Both the position numbers and the translations under genes were made by a program. A stretch of DNA of 64,000 nt, from contig DASVDE010000022.1 in the NCBI GenBank assembly GCA_036381235.1, forward strand, positions 118,753 to 182,752. Reading direction: 5' to 3'. Shown piece after piece: positions 49,072 through 57,408 of this stretch; the first letter of the stretch is position 1, and each line of letters starts with the position of its first letter. The notes under the pieces were generated by a model. It was not told the DNA's origin. It saw only the letters and a program-made list of their open reading frames with translations, and did not search any database. This DNA comes from DASVDE01 sp036381235. Lineage in GTDB: Bacteria; Actinomycetota; Thermoleophilia; Solirubrobacterales; 70-9.

Positions 49072-51051
49072 ATGCTCCTGGGGGTAGACGTTGGCGGAAC
49101 CTTCACCGATGCCGTCCTCTTCGACGGCGCCGAACTCCATACGGCAAAGGTGCCGAGCACCCCAGGCAGGGAAGAAGTGGGGACGATGGCGGCCGTCGAG
49201 AAGGTTCTGCGACGCGCGCAGGCGGAGGCCTCCGGGGTGGAGTCCTTCTCACACGGAATGACGGTGGGAACCAATGCCCTGCTCGAGGAGCGAGGCGCCC
49301 GAACCGCGCTGGTCGCGACTCGCGGCTTCGCCGACCTGCTGGACATCGGTCGCCAGAACCGTCCTGATCTCTACCGCCTCTGCGCGCCGAAGCCGGCGCC
49401 GTTGGTCGAGCCTGGCCTGCGCTTTGAGGCCGCCGAGCGAACCGGCCCCGACGGCGTGATCGAGCCGCTCGGCGACGGCGAGCCGCAGCGGCTCGCCACA
49501 GCGCTGCGCGAATCGGGGGCCGAGTCGGTCGCCGTCTGCCTGCTCTTCTCTTACCTCGATCCCGATCATGAGCGACAGATCGCCACCCATCTGCGGAAGG
49601 CTCTCCCGGAGGTTCACGTCTCCGCCTCGCACGAAGTGCTCCCCCGCTTCCGCGAGTACGAGCGCTGCTCGACCACCACGATCGACGCCTATCTCTCGCC
49701 GCTGCTCGGTCGCTACCTGGAACGGCTCGGCGCCGCAGCCGGCGAAGCGGGACTTCCGCAACCGCACGTGATGAGGTCCTCCGGTGGCGTTGCCAGTGCC
49801 GTCGAGGCGGGTCGCGCCGGTGCCTGGAGCGTCCTCTCCGGCCCCGCCGGAGGCGCAGTCGGCGCGGGCTTGCTCGCCCGCGCCTCCGGCGACGGCAACG
49901 CGCTCGGCTTCGACATGGGTGGAACCTCGTGCGACGTCTGCGTGATCGAGGACGGCGAGGTGCGTCGCACCGACTCGCGGAAGATCGGGGGGCGCGTGAT
50001 CCAACTGCCGATGGTCGACGTGCACACAGTCGGCGCCGGTGGCGGTTCGGTCGGCTGGCGCGACTCCGGCGGAGCGCTGCGGGTCGGACCGCGCTCGGCG
50101 GGCGCCGACCCCGGTCCCGCCTGCTACGGACGCGGCGGCGGCGCGCCGACGGTCACCGACGCCAACCTGCTGCTCGGCTACTTGGCGACCGACTCGACAC
50201 TTGCCGGGGGCGTCGCCCTCAGCGAAGAAGCCGCCCGCGAGGCCGTCGGTCGCCTGGCCGCCTCGCTCGACCTGGATGAGACGGAAACCGCCGAGGGAAT
50301 CGTCCGCGTCGCCAATCAGGAGATGGTGCGGGCGCTGCGCGTGGTCACCGTCGAGCGCGGCGTCGATCCGCGCCGCTTCGCCCTTCTCCCCTTCGGCGGA
50401 GCCGGTCCGATGCACGCGGCGGCAATCGCCGCCGAGCTGGGAGTCGAGCGGATCCTCTGCCCGCGGGCGGGGGGCGTCCTGTCGGCGCTTGGCCTCTGCG
50501 CCTCCGACCACCGCCGCGACACCGCCCGCACGGTGATGCTCAGCGGCGAGGAGCTGACCGCGGAGCGAATCGCGGCCGAGGTGGAGGCTCTCGCGGCGAG
50601 CATCGACGGCGAGTCCTCCGACGCCCGTCATGAGGTCACCTACGGGATGCGCTACGCCGGACAGGCGTTCGAGCTTCCAGTGAGCGGCTCCGAGCACCCC
50701 CAGCCCGCCGAGCTCGCCGAGCGCTTCGAAGCCGCCCACGAAGCGCGCTACGGACACCGCGACCCCGATGGCGAGGTGGTCCTGGTCGACATCAGGCTGG
50801 CCAGGATCATGCCCGGCCCACGACCCCGCCCAGCCGCAGCTCCCAGCGGGAGGCTGACCGAAACCAGGCGCCGTGCCCGCTTCGCCGGCGAGTGGCTGGA
50901 CTCCCGGGTCCTGCGAGGAGAGCCGGCGGCCGGCTCCCGCGCAAAGGGGCCGGCGATCTTCGAGCTGCCGGAGGCGACCCTGGTGCTGCCCCCCGGATGG
51001 AGCGCCGAGGTCGACGACGCGGGCACGATCCGCGCGGAGCAGGACCGATGA
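49072..51051 (+). CDS. hyuA: Hydantoinase/oxoprolinase subunit A
   Basis: 659 residues of the ATP-dependent N-methylhydantoinase A/5-oxoprolinase family. The actin-like nucleotide fold starts LLGVDVGGTFTDAVLFDG. SHGMTVGTNALLEERGARTA, DMGGTSCDVCVIEDG and PMVDVHTVGAGGGSV are family blocks. It would open a cyclic amide such as hydantoin, 5-oxoproline or acetophenone-type substrate together with HyuB. Coupled to hyuB by ATGA. Specific substrate unknown. Confidence 0.92.
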   Translation: MLLGVDVGGTFTDAVLFDGAELHTAKVPSTPGREEVGTMAAVEKVLRRAQAEASGVESFSHGMTVGTNALLEERGARTALVATRGFADLLDIGRQNRPDLYRLCAPKPAPLVEPGLRFEAAERTGPDGVIEPLGDGEPQRLATALRESGAESVAVCLLFSYLDPDHERQIATHLRKALPEVHVSASHEVLPRFREYERCSTTTIDAYLSPLLGRYLERLGAAAGEAGLPQPHVMRSSGGVASAVEAGRAGAWSVLSGPAGGAVGAGLLARASGDGNALGFDMGGTSCDVCVIEDGEVRRTDSRKIGGRVIQLPMVDVHTVGAGGGSVGWRDSGGALRVGPRSAGADPGPACYGRGGGAPTVTDANLLLGYLATDSTLAGGVALSEEAAREAVGRLAASLDLDETETAEGIVRVANQEMVRALRVVTVERGVDPRRFALLPFGGAGPMHAAAIAAELGVERILCPRAGGVLSALGLCASDHRRDTARTVMLSGEELTAERIAAEVEALAASIDGESSDARHEVTYGMRYAGQAFELPVSGSEHPQPAELAERFEAAHEARYGHRDPDGEVVLVDIRLARIMPGPRPRPAAAPSGRLTETRRRARFAGEWLDSRVLRGEPAAGSRAKGPAIFELPEATLVLPPGWSAEVDDAGTIRAEQDR

Positions 51052-52553
51052 GCGCCCTCGACCCCATCACCCTCCAGGTGATGATCGGCGGCCTGCGCGC
51101 CGCCTGCGACGAGATGGGAGCGACGCTGATTCGCTCGGCCTACTCGGCCAACATCAAGGAGCGCCACGACTGCTCGACCGCCCTCTTCGACTCCTGCGGG
51201 GAGCTGGTGATGCAGGCAGAGCACATTCCAGTCCATCTCGGCTCGATGCCGGACGCGGTCGCCGCCGTCCTCGACCTCAAACAGCGCCCCGGCGAGTCCT
51301 GGATCCTCAACGACCCCTACCGGGGCGGGACCCACCTCCCCGACATCACGCTGATCTCGCCCGTCTTCGTCGGCGAGGAGACGATCGGCTTCGCCGCCAG
51401 TCGCGCCCATCACGCCGATGTGGGCGGGACAACGCCGGGCAGCATGCCGGCCTCATCGACGCGCCTGGATGAAGAAGGGGTGGTGATACCGCCGACCCGA
51501 GCCGACGCCCGGCAGCTGAGAGAGCTGGTTTCGGGGATGCGATTTCCCCATCAGCGACTGGCCGACCTGCGTGCCCAGAGCGCCGCCAACCGAGTGGGGG
51601 CGCTGCGGCTCGCCGAGCTTGCCGAACGCCACGGCGCCGAGCGGCTGCGCCAAGGCATGAGTGAGATCCTGGCCTATGCGGAGCGCCGCACCCGCGCCGC
51701 CCTCGCCGCTCTGCCCGACGGCTCCTATACGGCCGCGGACGTGCTGGAGGATGACTTCGATGGAGCGAACCGCGAGGTGACGCTGCGGGTCACCGCGACA
51801 GTCGAGGGCGAGAAGCTCACCCTCGACTTCTCCGGCACCGACCCCCAGGTCGCGGGGAACCTCAACTGCCCGCTCTCGGTCACCAAATCGGCCGCCTTCT
51901 TTGCGGTGAGGGTGCTGACCGACCCGGATGCGCCGCCCTCCGCCGGCGCCTACAGGCCGATCGAGGTGCTTGCCCCGGAAGGCTGCCTGCTCAACGCCCG
52001 TCCGCCGGCTGCGGTCACCGCCGGCAACGTCGAGACCTCGAGTCGCGTCGCCGACATTGTCATCTCAGCCCTGGGCGGCGCCCGTCCGGTTCCGGCTCAG
52101 GGGCAGGGAACGATGAACAACCTCACGCTCGCCAACGACCGCTTCACCTACTACGAGACCCTCGGCGGAGGACAGGGCGCATGTCCGGACGCCGACGGCC
52201 CCAGCGCGATCCACGTGGCGATGTCGAACACCCTCAACACCCCGGTCGAAGCACTGGAGACCGAGTTTCCCCTGCGGGTCCGCGAGCTGTCGGTGCGAAG
52301 GGGCAGCGGCGGCGAAGGTCGGCACCCGGGCGGCGAAGGCATCGTCCGTGAGATCGAGGTCCTGGCGCCGATGCGGTTCACCCTGATCTCAGAGCGCCGG
52401 CGCCATGCTCCGCGCGGGCGCGACGGCGGCGCCAGCGGCGCCCCCGGGCGCAATCTGCGCAATGGCGAGCCCCTGCCGAGCAAGGCCGAGGGGGAGCTGC
52501 GCCCAGGAGACACCCTGCGAATCGAGACTCCGGGTGGCGGCGGCTACGGCTGA
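51048..52553 (+). CDS. hyuB: Hydantoinase/oxoprolinase subunit B
   Basis: 501 residues. Family blocks: SANIKERHDCSTALFD, HIPVHLGSMPDAV, LNDPYRGGTHLPDITLISPVF, HHADVGGTTPGSMPA, and the C-terminal RRGSGGEGRHPGGEGIVREIE. It forms the second subunit with HyuA. Ends with a Gly-rich TPGGGGYG typical of the family. It is followed by about 200 bases without a recognisable gene. Confidence 0.92.
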   Translation: MSALDPITLQVMIGGLRAACDEMGATLIRSAYSANIKERHDCSTALFDSCGELVMQAEHIPVHLGSMPDAVAAVLDLKQRPGESWILNDPYRGGTHLPDITLISPVFVGEETIGFAASRAHHADVGGTTPGSMPASSTRLDEEGVVIPPTRADARQLRELVSGMRFPHQRLADLRAQSAANRVGALRLAELAERHGAERLRQGMSEILAYAERRTRAALAALPDGSYTAADVLEDDFDGANREVTLRVTATVEGEKLTLDFSGTDPQVAGNLNCPLSVTKSAAFFAVRVLTDPDAPPSAGAYRPIEVLAPEGCLLNARPPAAVTAGNVETSSRVADIVISALGGARPVPAQGQGTMNNLTLANDRFTYYETLGGGQGACPDADGPSAIHVAMSNTLNTPVEALETEFPLRVRELSVRRGSGGEGRHPGGEGIVREIEVLAPMRFTLISERRRHAPRGRDGGASGAPGRNLRNGEPLPSKAEGELRPGDTLRIETPGGGGYG

Positions 52554-52755
52554 TGCCCCTAGAAGGGACGAATGGTGGAGATTCAGACCGAATTTCGGCC
52601 CATTAGCCGGACTTTTGCCTTCTTAGCAGGCTTTTCATTTGGCGATTGGGCCAGGCTCGTCTAGAATGCCCGATCCGGGCGGCGTGCGCTGCTCTGACAG
52701 GGGCTGAGGCGTCCTCCCAGCCACAGTTCACAACCTTCTCAGGTACTGCTTTCAA

Positions 52756-53382
52756 ATGCCGATCGCTTTCAAGGAATGGGCCGTAACGGTGCGTGCGCTC
52801 GCTGAGGGCGAGCAACTCCTGACCCTCCGCAAGGGAGGCATCCGCGAGGAGAACAAGCACTTCGAGCTCGAGCACGAGCGCTTCTTTCTCTACCCCACCT
52901 TCGATCACCAGCGCAACAACCTCGTTCGCGAGTCCCACCATCCCGAGCTGCGGCGAGCACTGGAAGAGGGAGTCTGGCCGGACGAGGAGCCACCGCCCGG
53001 AGCATTGCTGCAGGACGGCGGCATCTCCCAGCCCGATCGGGTTCGGCTGCGAGCATGGGCCGAGGTGACCGACCACGTGACGATCACCGATCCCCGCGTC
53101 GTCGACGCGCTCTCCCCCTTCTACGTCTGGACACCCGACTACGCCGAGAAGCGGCTCAACTGGAAGCGGCGTCACCCGCTGCACCTGCTGCTGCTTAGGG
53201 TCCACCGCATCCCCCGCCCGGTCACCGTCCGCGTCCGCGAGGAATACCACGGCTGTCGCTCCTGGGTCGAGATCGATCGCGATCTCTCCTTCGAGGGAAC
53301 GCCGGTGATGGCCGATGAAGAGTTCGACCGCGCTCGCCAGGAGATTCGCGACGTCTGCGATGTCGAGCCGGTCTTGGTCTAA
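52756..53382 (+). CDS. DUF1802 family protein
   Basis: 208 residues: FKEWAVTVRALAEGEQLLTLRKGGIREE at the start, then FFLYPTFDHQ, which are the recognisable DUF1802 features. Cytoplasmic, no membrane helix. Function of the family is unknown. In the 200 bases before it I see no gene or clear promoter. Confidence 0.75.
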   Translation: MPIAFKEWAVTVRALAEGEQLLTLRKGGIREENKHFELEHERFFLYPTFDHQRNNLVRESHHPELRRALEEGVWPDEEPPPGALLQDGGISQPDRVRLRAWAEVTDHVTITDPRVVDALSPFYVWTPDYAEKRLNWKRRHPLHLLLLRVHRIPRPVTVRVREEYHGCRSWVEIDRDLSFEGTPVMADEEFDRARQEIRDVCDVEPVLV

Positions 53383-53399
53383 GGCCCACCTGGCCTTAG

Positions 53400-54155
53400 A
53401 TGTCCTGGATCGAGACTGAATCACTCTCCTTCACCGCTCGCCACGACAGTGGCGACACGGCATTCGCCGAACGCACGCTGGATCGCATGGAGGACCTGCG
53501 GCTGCGCCTCGAGGACCGCTTCGAGCAGGTCCCGGGAGACGTCACGGTCGTCGTCCACACCAGTCCCGCGTGGCTGTCGGTAGCCCATCCGTTCCTGCCC
53601 GCCGCACGCTGGTCGGCGGCGCCCGCCGGGCGCCGCTACCTCGCCGGCTGGGCGATGGCGACCGAGCTGCACATCCTCAACGACCCTCATATGGAGCGCC
53701 GCGCCGCGGGTGAGGACTCTCACGAGGCGCTGCGCGGCACCGCCGAGCGCCTCTACGCGCAGCTGGTGATAGCCACCAACAACCCCGATCTCCCCCCCTC
53801 CTGGACGCCGCGGCGCTTTCTCCGCTACCTGGGCTGGGCGTGGCTGGCCGAGGGCGCGGCCCAGTACTTCTCCCGCCAGGTCGGCCTCTACCGGGCGGCG
53901 GTGATCCGCCGCCTGCGCGAGAGCTCCCGCCCCTCCTTCCCGCCCTCGCGGCGCGACGCGGTGCTCCTCGGCGGGACGATCTTCGACCTGCTGGAGAACG
54001 AGCGTGGCCCCGAAGCCTGCGAGCGGCTGGCGCTGCGGCTGCTGCCGGGCGGCGCCGAGCCGACGCTCGAAGCCGCCTTCGGAGCGCGAATCGGCGAGAT
54101 CGAGGGCGCCTGGCGCGACTACCTGCGCGCAACCGCCCGGCCCAACGTCGCCTAG
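53400..54155 (+). CDS. Peptidase-like protein without an intact zinc motif
   Basis: 251 residues. WLAEGAAQYFSRQ near 149 resembles the third-ligand segment of peptidase MA-type gluzincins (W-L-x-E-G-x-A-x-Y), and DVTVVVHTSPAWL near 48 resembles their N-terminal strand. The expected HExxH before it is absent; the nearest match is HEALR. It may be an inactive relative or only a fold lookalike. No signal peptide. It starts 17 bases after the DUF1802 gene. Confidence 0.55.
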   Translation: MSWIETESLSFTARHDSGDTAFAERTLDRMEDLRLRLEDRFEQVPGDVTVVVHTSPAWLSVAHPFLPAARWSAAPAGRRYLAGWAMATELHILNDPHMERRAAGEDSHEALRGTAERLYAQLVIATNNPDLPPSWTPRRFLRYLGWAWLAEGAAQYFSRQVGLYRAAVIRRLRESSRPSFPPSRRDAVLLGGTIFDLLENERGPEACERLALRLLPGGAEPTLEAAFGARIGEIEGAWRDYLRATARPNVA

Positions 54156-54160
54156 ACGGT

Positions 54161-54487
54161 CTAGCTTTCGCCGCCCGGGGTTCCCTCGAGCACTTCGCGC
54201 GCCCGCGCGGCCGATGCCTCGGCGACGAAAACCTGGCGTGGCCCAACCGGCATGAACTCCGGGACGTCGAAGCCGGGCCCACGCTTCAGCATGCTGGGAA
54301 TACCGTGCTCGGAGAGCAGGCCCTGAATCATCTCGGCCTCCACCTGGCTTGGGGCGAAGGCCACTTTGACCAGCCTTCCGCCGCCACCGCCGCCGCCCTC
54401 GTCATCGTGCCCACCCAGGCCATCGTTTCCACCGGCGCCGGTGGTGGCGGAGTCGGAACGGCGGCTACGTGATAGCGATCTCGGCAT
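54161..54487 (-). CDS. DUF2007-like small protein
   Basis: 108 residues. After a low-complexity Ser/Gly-rich start, LVKVAFAPSQVEAEMIQGLLSEHGIPSML and VFVAEASAARAREVL match the DUF2007 (putative signal-transducing) fold. The true start may lie later than 54487, but no better codon is seen. It overlaps the end of the JAMM peptidase gene by 23 bases and is last in the cysteine-pathway operon. Confidence 0.6.
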   Translation of the reverse strand: MPRSLSRSRRSDSATTGAGGNDGLGGHDDEGGGGGGGRLVKVAFAPSQVEAEMIQGLLSEHGIPSMLKRGPGFDVPEFMPVGPRQVFVAEASAARAREVLEGTPGGES

Positions 54488-54863
54488 CGGCGATCTTCAG
54501 GTCCTTCAGAAGATACCCCTTCACGTCCGGCGCGTCCGCATCTGCCAGAGAGACGATGAGGTAGATCTGATCGGGCCAGGCCACCGCTTGGTTGACGTCG
54601 GTCTGCGACGGATAAGCGGGGCTCTTGGTGTGGGAGTGGTAGATCGCCAGAAGCTCGTCACCCCCGTCTTCGATCGCCTTCAACGCGTTGTACTGCTCCT
54701 GCGGGTCCATCTCGTAGCGCAGCGGGCTCGCCGCCGCGTTGGCGACGCGAATGACGACGTTTGCCTCGCCGTCCTTGCCGCCAACCAACCCGCAGCACTC
54801 GTTGGGAAGGTCAGCTCGCGCGTGGGCAATCATCTCGTCGATCAACCGCTGCGAAATCCGCAT
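54465..54863 (-). CDS. mec: JAMM metallopeptidase Mec-like (CysO-cysteine peptidase)
   Basis: 132 residues. The JAMM zinc site is complete: Glu in LPNECCGLVGG, then HSHTKSPAYPSQTD (H-x-H-x7-S-x2-D). In Mycobacterium the Mec peptidase releases cysteine from the carrier protein CysO. Here it lies 20 bases downstream of cysM with cysO and moeZ upstream, so the same role is very likely. ATG at 54863 chosen to match family length. Confidence 0.88.
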   Translation of the reverse strand: MRISQRLIDEMIAHARADLPNECCGLVGGKDGEANVVIRVANAAASPLRYEMDPQEQYNALKAIEDGGDELLAIYHSHTKSPAYPSQTDVNQAVAWPDQIYLIVSLADADAPDVKGYLLKDLKIADAEIAIT

Positions 54864-54883
54864 GATCGGACGAGGTCGGCGAC

Positions 54884-55849
54884 CTACCACCAGACGGTGG
54901 AATCGATCCCTTCGAGCTCCTCGATCGGCTTGGTATAGACGCCCGAGGAGAGGTACTTCCAGCCGTCGTCGGGAATCAGGAAGACGACGTTGCCACCGTC
55001 CAGCTCGCCCGCGATCCGAGCCGCGATCGCGGCGATCGCGCCCGAGGAAACGCCGGCGAAGATCCCCTCCTCCTCCAGCAGGCGCTTGGTCCAGACGATC
55101 GCGTCGCGGTTGGAGACCATGATCTTGCGGTCGAGGATCGAGAGATCGATGATCGGCGGGATGAAGCCGTCGTCGAGCGAGCGCAGGCCCTGCACCAGCT
55201 CGCCCTGCATTGGCTCGGCGGCGACGATCAGCGTCTCGGGGTCGGCCTCCTTCAAGCGTTTGCCGTTTCCCATCAACGTGCCCCCGGTGCCGAGGCCGCC
55301 GACGAACGCGGTCACCTCGTCGAGGTCCTCGAGGATCTCCACCGCGGTTCCCTCGTAGTGGGCGCGGGGATTCGCTTCGTTGCCGTACTGGTAGGGCATG
55401 TAATAACTGGAATCGGCCTCGGCCATCTCCAGCGCCAGCTCGACGGCACCGTTGGAGCCCTTCGCCCCCTCCGAGTAGACGATCTCCGCCCCGTACATGC
55501 TGAGCAGCTGGCTCCGCTCCTCGGTGACGTTGTCGGGCATCACCACCTTCAGCGGGTAGCCGCGCAGCTTGCAGATCATCGCCAGCGAGATGCCGGTGTT
55601 GCCGGAGGTCGGCTCCAGCAACGTCTGCCCGGGCGCGATCAGCCCCTTCTCCTCGGCCGACTCGATCATCGCCTTGGCAACCCGATCCTTGACCGAGCCG
55701 GTCGGGTTGCGCCCCTCGAGCTTGGCGTAGAGCTTCACCTCGGGCTTCGGCGAGAGCCGTGACAGCTGCACCATCGGTGTGCCGCCGATCGACTCGATGA
55801 TGTCGCCGAAACGCCCCCCGCAGGGCCGGTTCTGGAGTTCCTCCAGCAT
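54884..55849 (-). CDS. cysM: CysO-type cysteine synthase
   Basis: 321 residues, fold type II PLP enzyme. PLP Lys54 is in NPTGSVKDRVA, substrate loop in EPTSGNTGISLAM, and the phosphate loop in VGGLGTGGTLMG. In the CysO pathway the enzyme uses O-phosphoserine and sulfide held as a thiocarboxylate on CysO. The genomic pairing with cysO and mec supports this variant over O-acetylserine sulfhydrylase. The ATG lies directly after a promoter-like motif, suggesting a near-leaderless message. Confidence 0.9.
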   Translation of the reverse strand: MLEELQNRPCGGRFGDIIESIGGTPMVQLSRLSPKPEVKLYAKLEGRNPTGSVKDRVAKAMIESAEEKGLIAPGQTLLEPTSGNTGISLAMICKLRGYPLKVVMPDNVTEERSQLLSMYGAEIVYSEGAKGSNGAVELALEMAEADSSYYMPYQYGNEANPRAHYEGTAVEILEDLDEVTAFVGGLGTGGTLMGNGKRLKEADPETLIVAAEPMQGELVQGLRSLDDGFIPPIIDLSILDRKIMVSNRDAIVWTKRLLEEEGIFAGVSSGAIAAIAARIAGELDGGNVVFLIPDDGWKYLSSGVYTKPIEELEGIDSTVWW

Positions 55850-55867
55850 TACTTCAAAAAGTATAGC
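55849..55867 (-). promoter_or_regulatory. Shared promoter/operator motif before cysM
   Basis: On the minus strand GCTATACTTTTTGAAGTAA runs into the cysM ATG. TATACT is a good -10 and TACTT/AAGTA forms an inverted repeat around TTTG. The same 19 bases, with one change, lie before moeZ. Confidence 0.6.
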
Positions 55868-55895
55868 CCCGTGTCGCGGAGCTGGGACGGATGGC

Positions 55896-56168
55896 TCAGC
55901 CGCCGGCCATAGCCGGGAGGATCACGACCGTGTCGCCATCGGACACCGCGGTGTCGAGCCCGTCCAGGACCCGCACGTCCTCGTCGTTGAGGTAGACGTT
56001 GACGTAGCGGTTGAGGTCGCCGTCGGCGCCGAACAGCTGGGACTCGGTATCCGGATGCGCCGCGGTCAGCGCCCGCAGCACCTCGCCTACGTTGCCGCCC
56101 TCCGCCTCGACCTCGGGCTGTCCGCCCGTTTGCGGGCGCAGGACTGGGGGGATGCGAACGGTCGCCAT
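55896..56168 (-). CDS. cysO: Sulfur carrier protein CysO (ThiS/MoaD fold)
   Basis: 90 residues, beta-grasp fold, ending AMAGG. The terminal Gly-Gly is adenylated and thiocarboxylated, as in ThiS, MoaD and CysO. YVNVYLNDEDVRVLDGLDTAV matches the central part of CysO. It carries sulfide to CysM. Upstream of cysM by 46 bases in the same direction. Confidence 0.9.
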   Translation of the reverse strand: MATVRIPPVLRPQTGGQPEVEAEGGNVGEVLRALTAAHPDTESQLFGADGDLNRYVNVYLNDEDVRVLDGLDTAVSDGDTVVILPAMAGG

Positions 56169-56187
56169 CGGGCCGAAAACCTACCGA

Positions 56188-57342
56188 CTAACCGGCGCAG
56201 AACGATTCGTAGTCGGGGAACTGACCCATCTCCGACTCCGGAATCTCGGGTGCGTCCTCGCCGCAGATCGGGCAGTTCGGGTCACGCCGCACCTTCAACT
56301 CGGTGAAGCGTGTGCCGAGCGCTTCATAGAGAAGCAGGCGACCGATCAGCGGTTCGCCGACGCCGAGCACCAGCTTGATCACCTCGTTCGCCTGCAGCGT
56401 TCCCATCGTTCCCGCCATCACTCCGAGCACCCCGTTGGCGGAGCAACTAGGCGCCAACTCGGCCGGCGGTGGCGTCGGGTACAGACAGCGGTAGCAGGGA
56501 CCCTCGAAGGGGACGAAGGTCGAGATCTGCCCGTCGAAGCTGAGGATCGAGGCCGAGACGACCGGCTTGCGCAGCCGCACCGAGGCGTCGTTCAGCAGGT
56601 AGCGGGTCGGGAAGTTGTCCGCCCCGTCGACGATCACGTCGTAGTCGCGGATCGTGTCGAGGATGTTGGAGGCGTCGAGGCGCGTGTTGTGCTCGACCAC
56701 CTCGACATCGGGGTTGAGCGCCTCGATCGTCTTTCGCGCCGAGGCGGTCTTCGGCTCCCCGATCCGCTCGGTGTTGTGGATCACCTGGCGCTGCAGGTTG
56801 GAGGCGTCGACCACGTCGTCGTCGACCAGGCCGAGGGTGCCGATCCCGGCCGCCGCCAGGTAGAGCGCAGTCGGCGCACCCAGCCCGCCGGCACCCAACA
56901 GCAGTACCTTCGCGTTCAGCAGCTTCAGCTGACCCTCGACCCCGACCTCCGGCAGCAGGGTGTGACGGGAGTAGCGGTCGCGCTGCTCGGCGCTCATCCC
57001 CTCGACGGCTTGGACCGGAAGGCCCTGCTCCTGCCAGGCGAGGATGCCACCGGCCATCGAGGCGACGTCCTCGTAGCCCATCTCCTGCATCTGCGCGGCG
57101 GCGATCGCCGAGCGGTTGCCGCTGCGGCAATAGAGGATCGTGCGCGCCGAGCGGTCCGGCGCGGCGGCCTCGATCTCGTCCTTCAGCACGCCCGGCGGCA
57201 CCAGCTTGTCGCCCTCGATGTGGGCCTCCTGGTGCTCATGCGGCTCGCGGGTATCGATCAGGACGACGTCGCCGGCCTCGATCTCCTGCTCTGCCTCGAA
57301 GGGCTCGATCTCCTCGATCGGCGCCTGGACTGCACCCTCCAT
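56188..57342 (-). CDS. moeZ: MoeZ-like sulfurtransferase with rhodanese before ThiF
   Basis: 384 residues. An N-terminal rhodanese domain (1-112, active Cys72 in YCRSGNRS) is followed by a ThiF/MoeB adenylation domain (about 115-384) with ATP motif GAGGLGAPTALYLAAAG, the catalytic stretch ADNFPTRYLLND, and zinc pairs CYRC and CPIC. It adenylates and sulfurates CysO. In mycobacterial MoeZ the order is ThiF first, rhodanese last, so the fusion here is reversed. First gene of the operon, behind its own copy of the shared promoter motif. Confidence 0.9.
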   Translation of the reverse strand: MEGAVQAPIEEIEPFEAEQEIEAGDVVLIDTREPHEHQEAHIEGDKLVPPGVLKDEIEAAAPDRSARTILYCRSGNRSAIAAAQMQEMGYEDVASMAGGILAWQEQGLPVQAVEGMSAEQRDRYSRHTLLPEVGVEGQLKLLNAKVLLLGAGGLGAPTALYLAAAGIGTLGLVDDDVVDASNLQRQVIHNTERIGEPKTASARKTIEALNPDVEVVEHNTRLDASNILDTIRDYDVIVDGADNFPTRYLLNDASVRLRKPVVSASILSFDGQISTFVPFEGPCYRCLYPTPPPAELAPSCSANGVLGVMAGTMGTLQANEVIKLVLGVGEPLIGRLLLYEALGTRFTELKVRRDPNCPICGEDAPEIPESEMGQFPDYESFCAG

Positions 57343-57369
57343 TCGAAATCTCCTAAATCCGGATCGGCT

Positions 57370-57388
57370 TTACTTCAAAAAGTGTAGC
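57370..57388 (-). promoter_or_regulatory. Shared promoter/operator motif before moeZ
   Basis: On the minus strand GCTACACTTTTTGAAGTAA, differing by one base from the motif before cysM. A ribosome site TTAGGAG follows before the ATG, so this message has a leader of about 25 bases. Confidence 0.6.
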
Positions 57389-57408
57389 GAGGCGGTGGAG
57401 CGACGAGA

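Noticed and set aside
52554..52755. Possible small gene or RNA in the 200-base gap after hyuB
   Set aside because: No open frame with a ribosome site, no strong hairpin and no promoter pattern could be supported.
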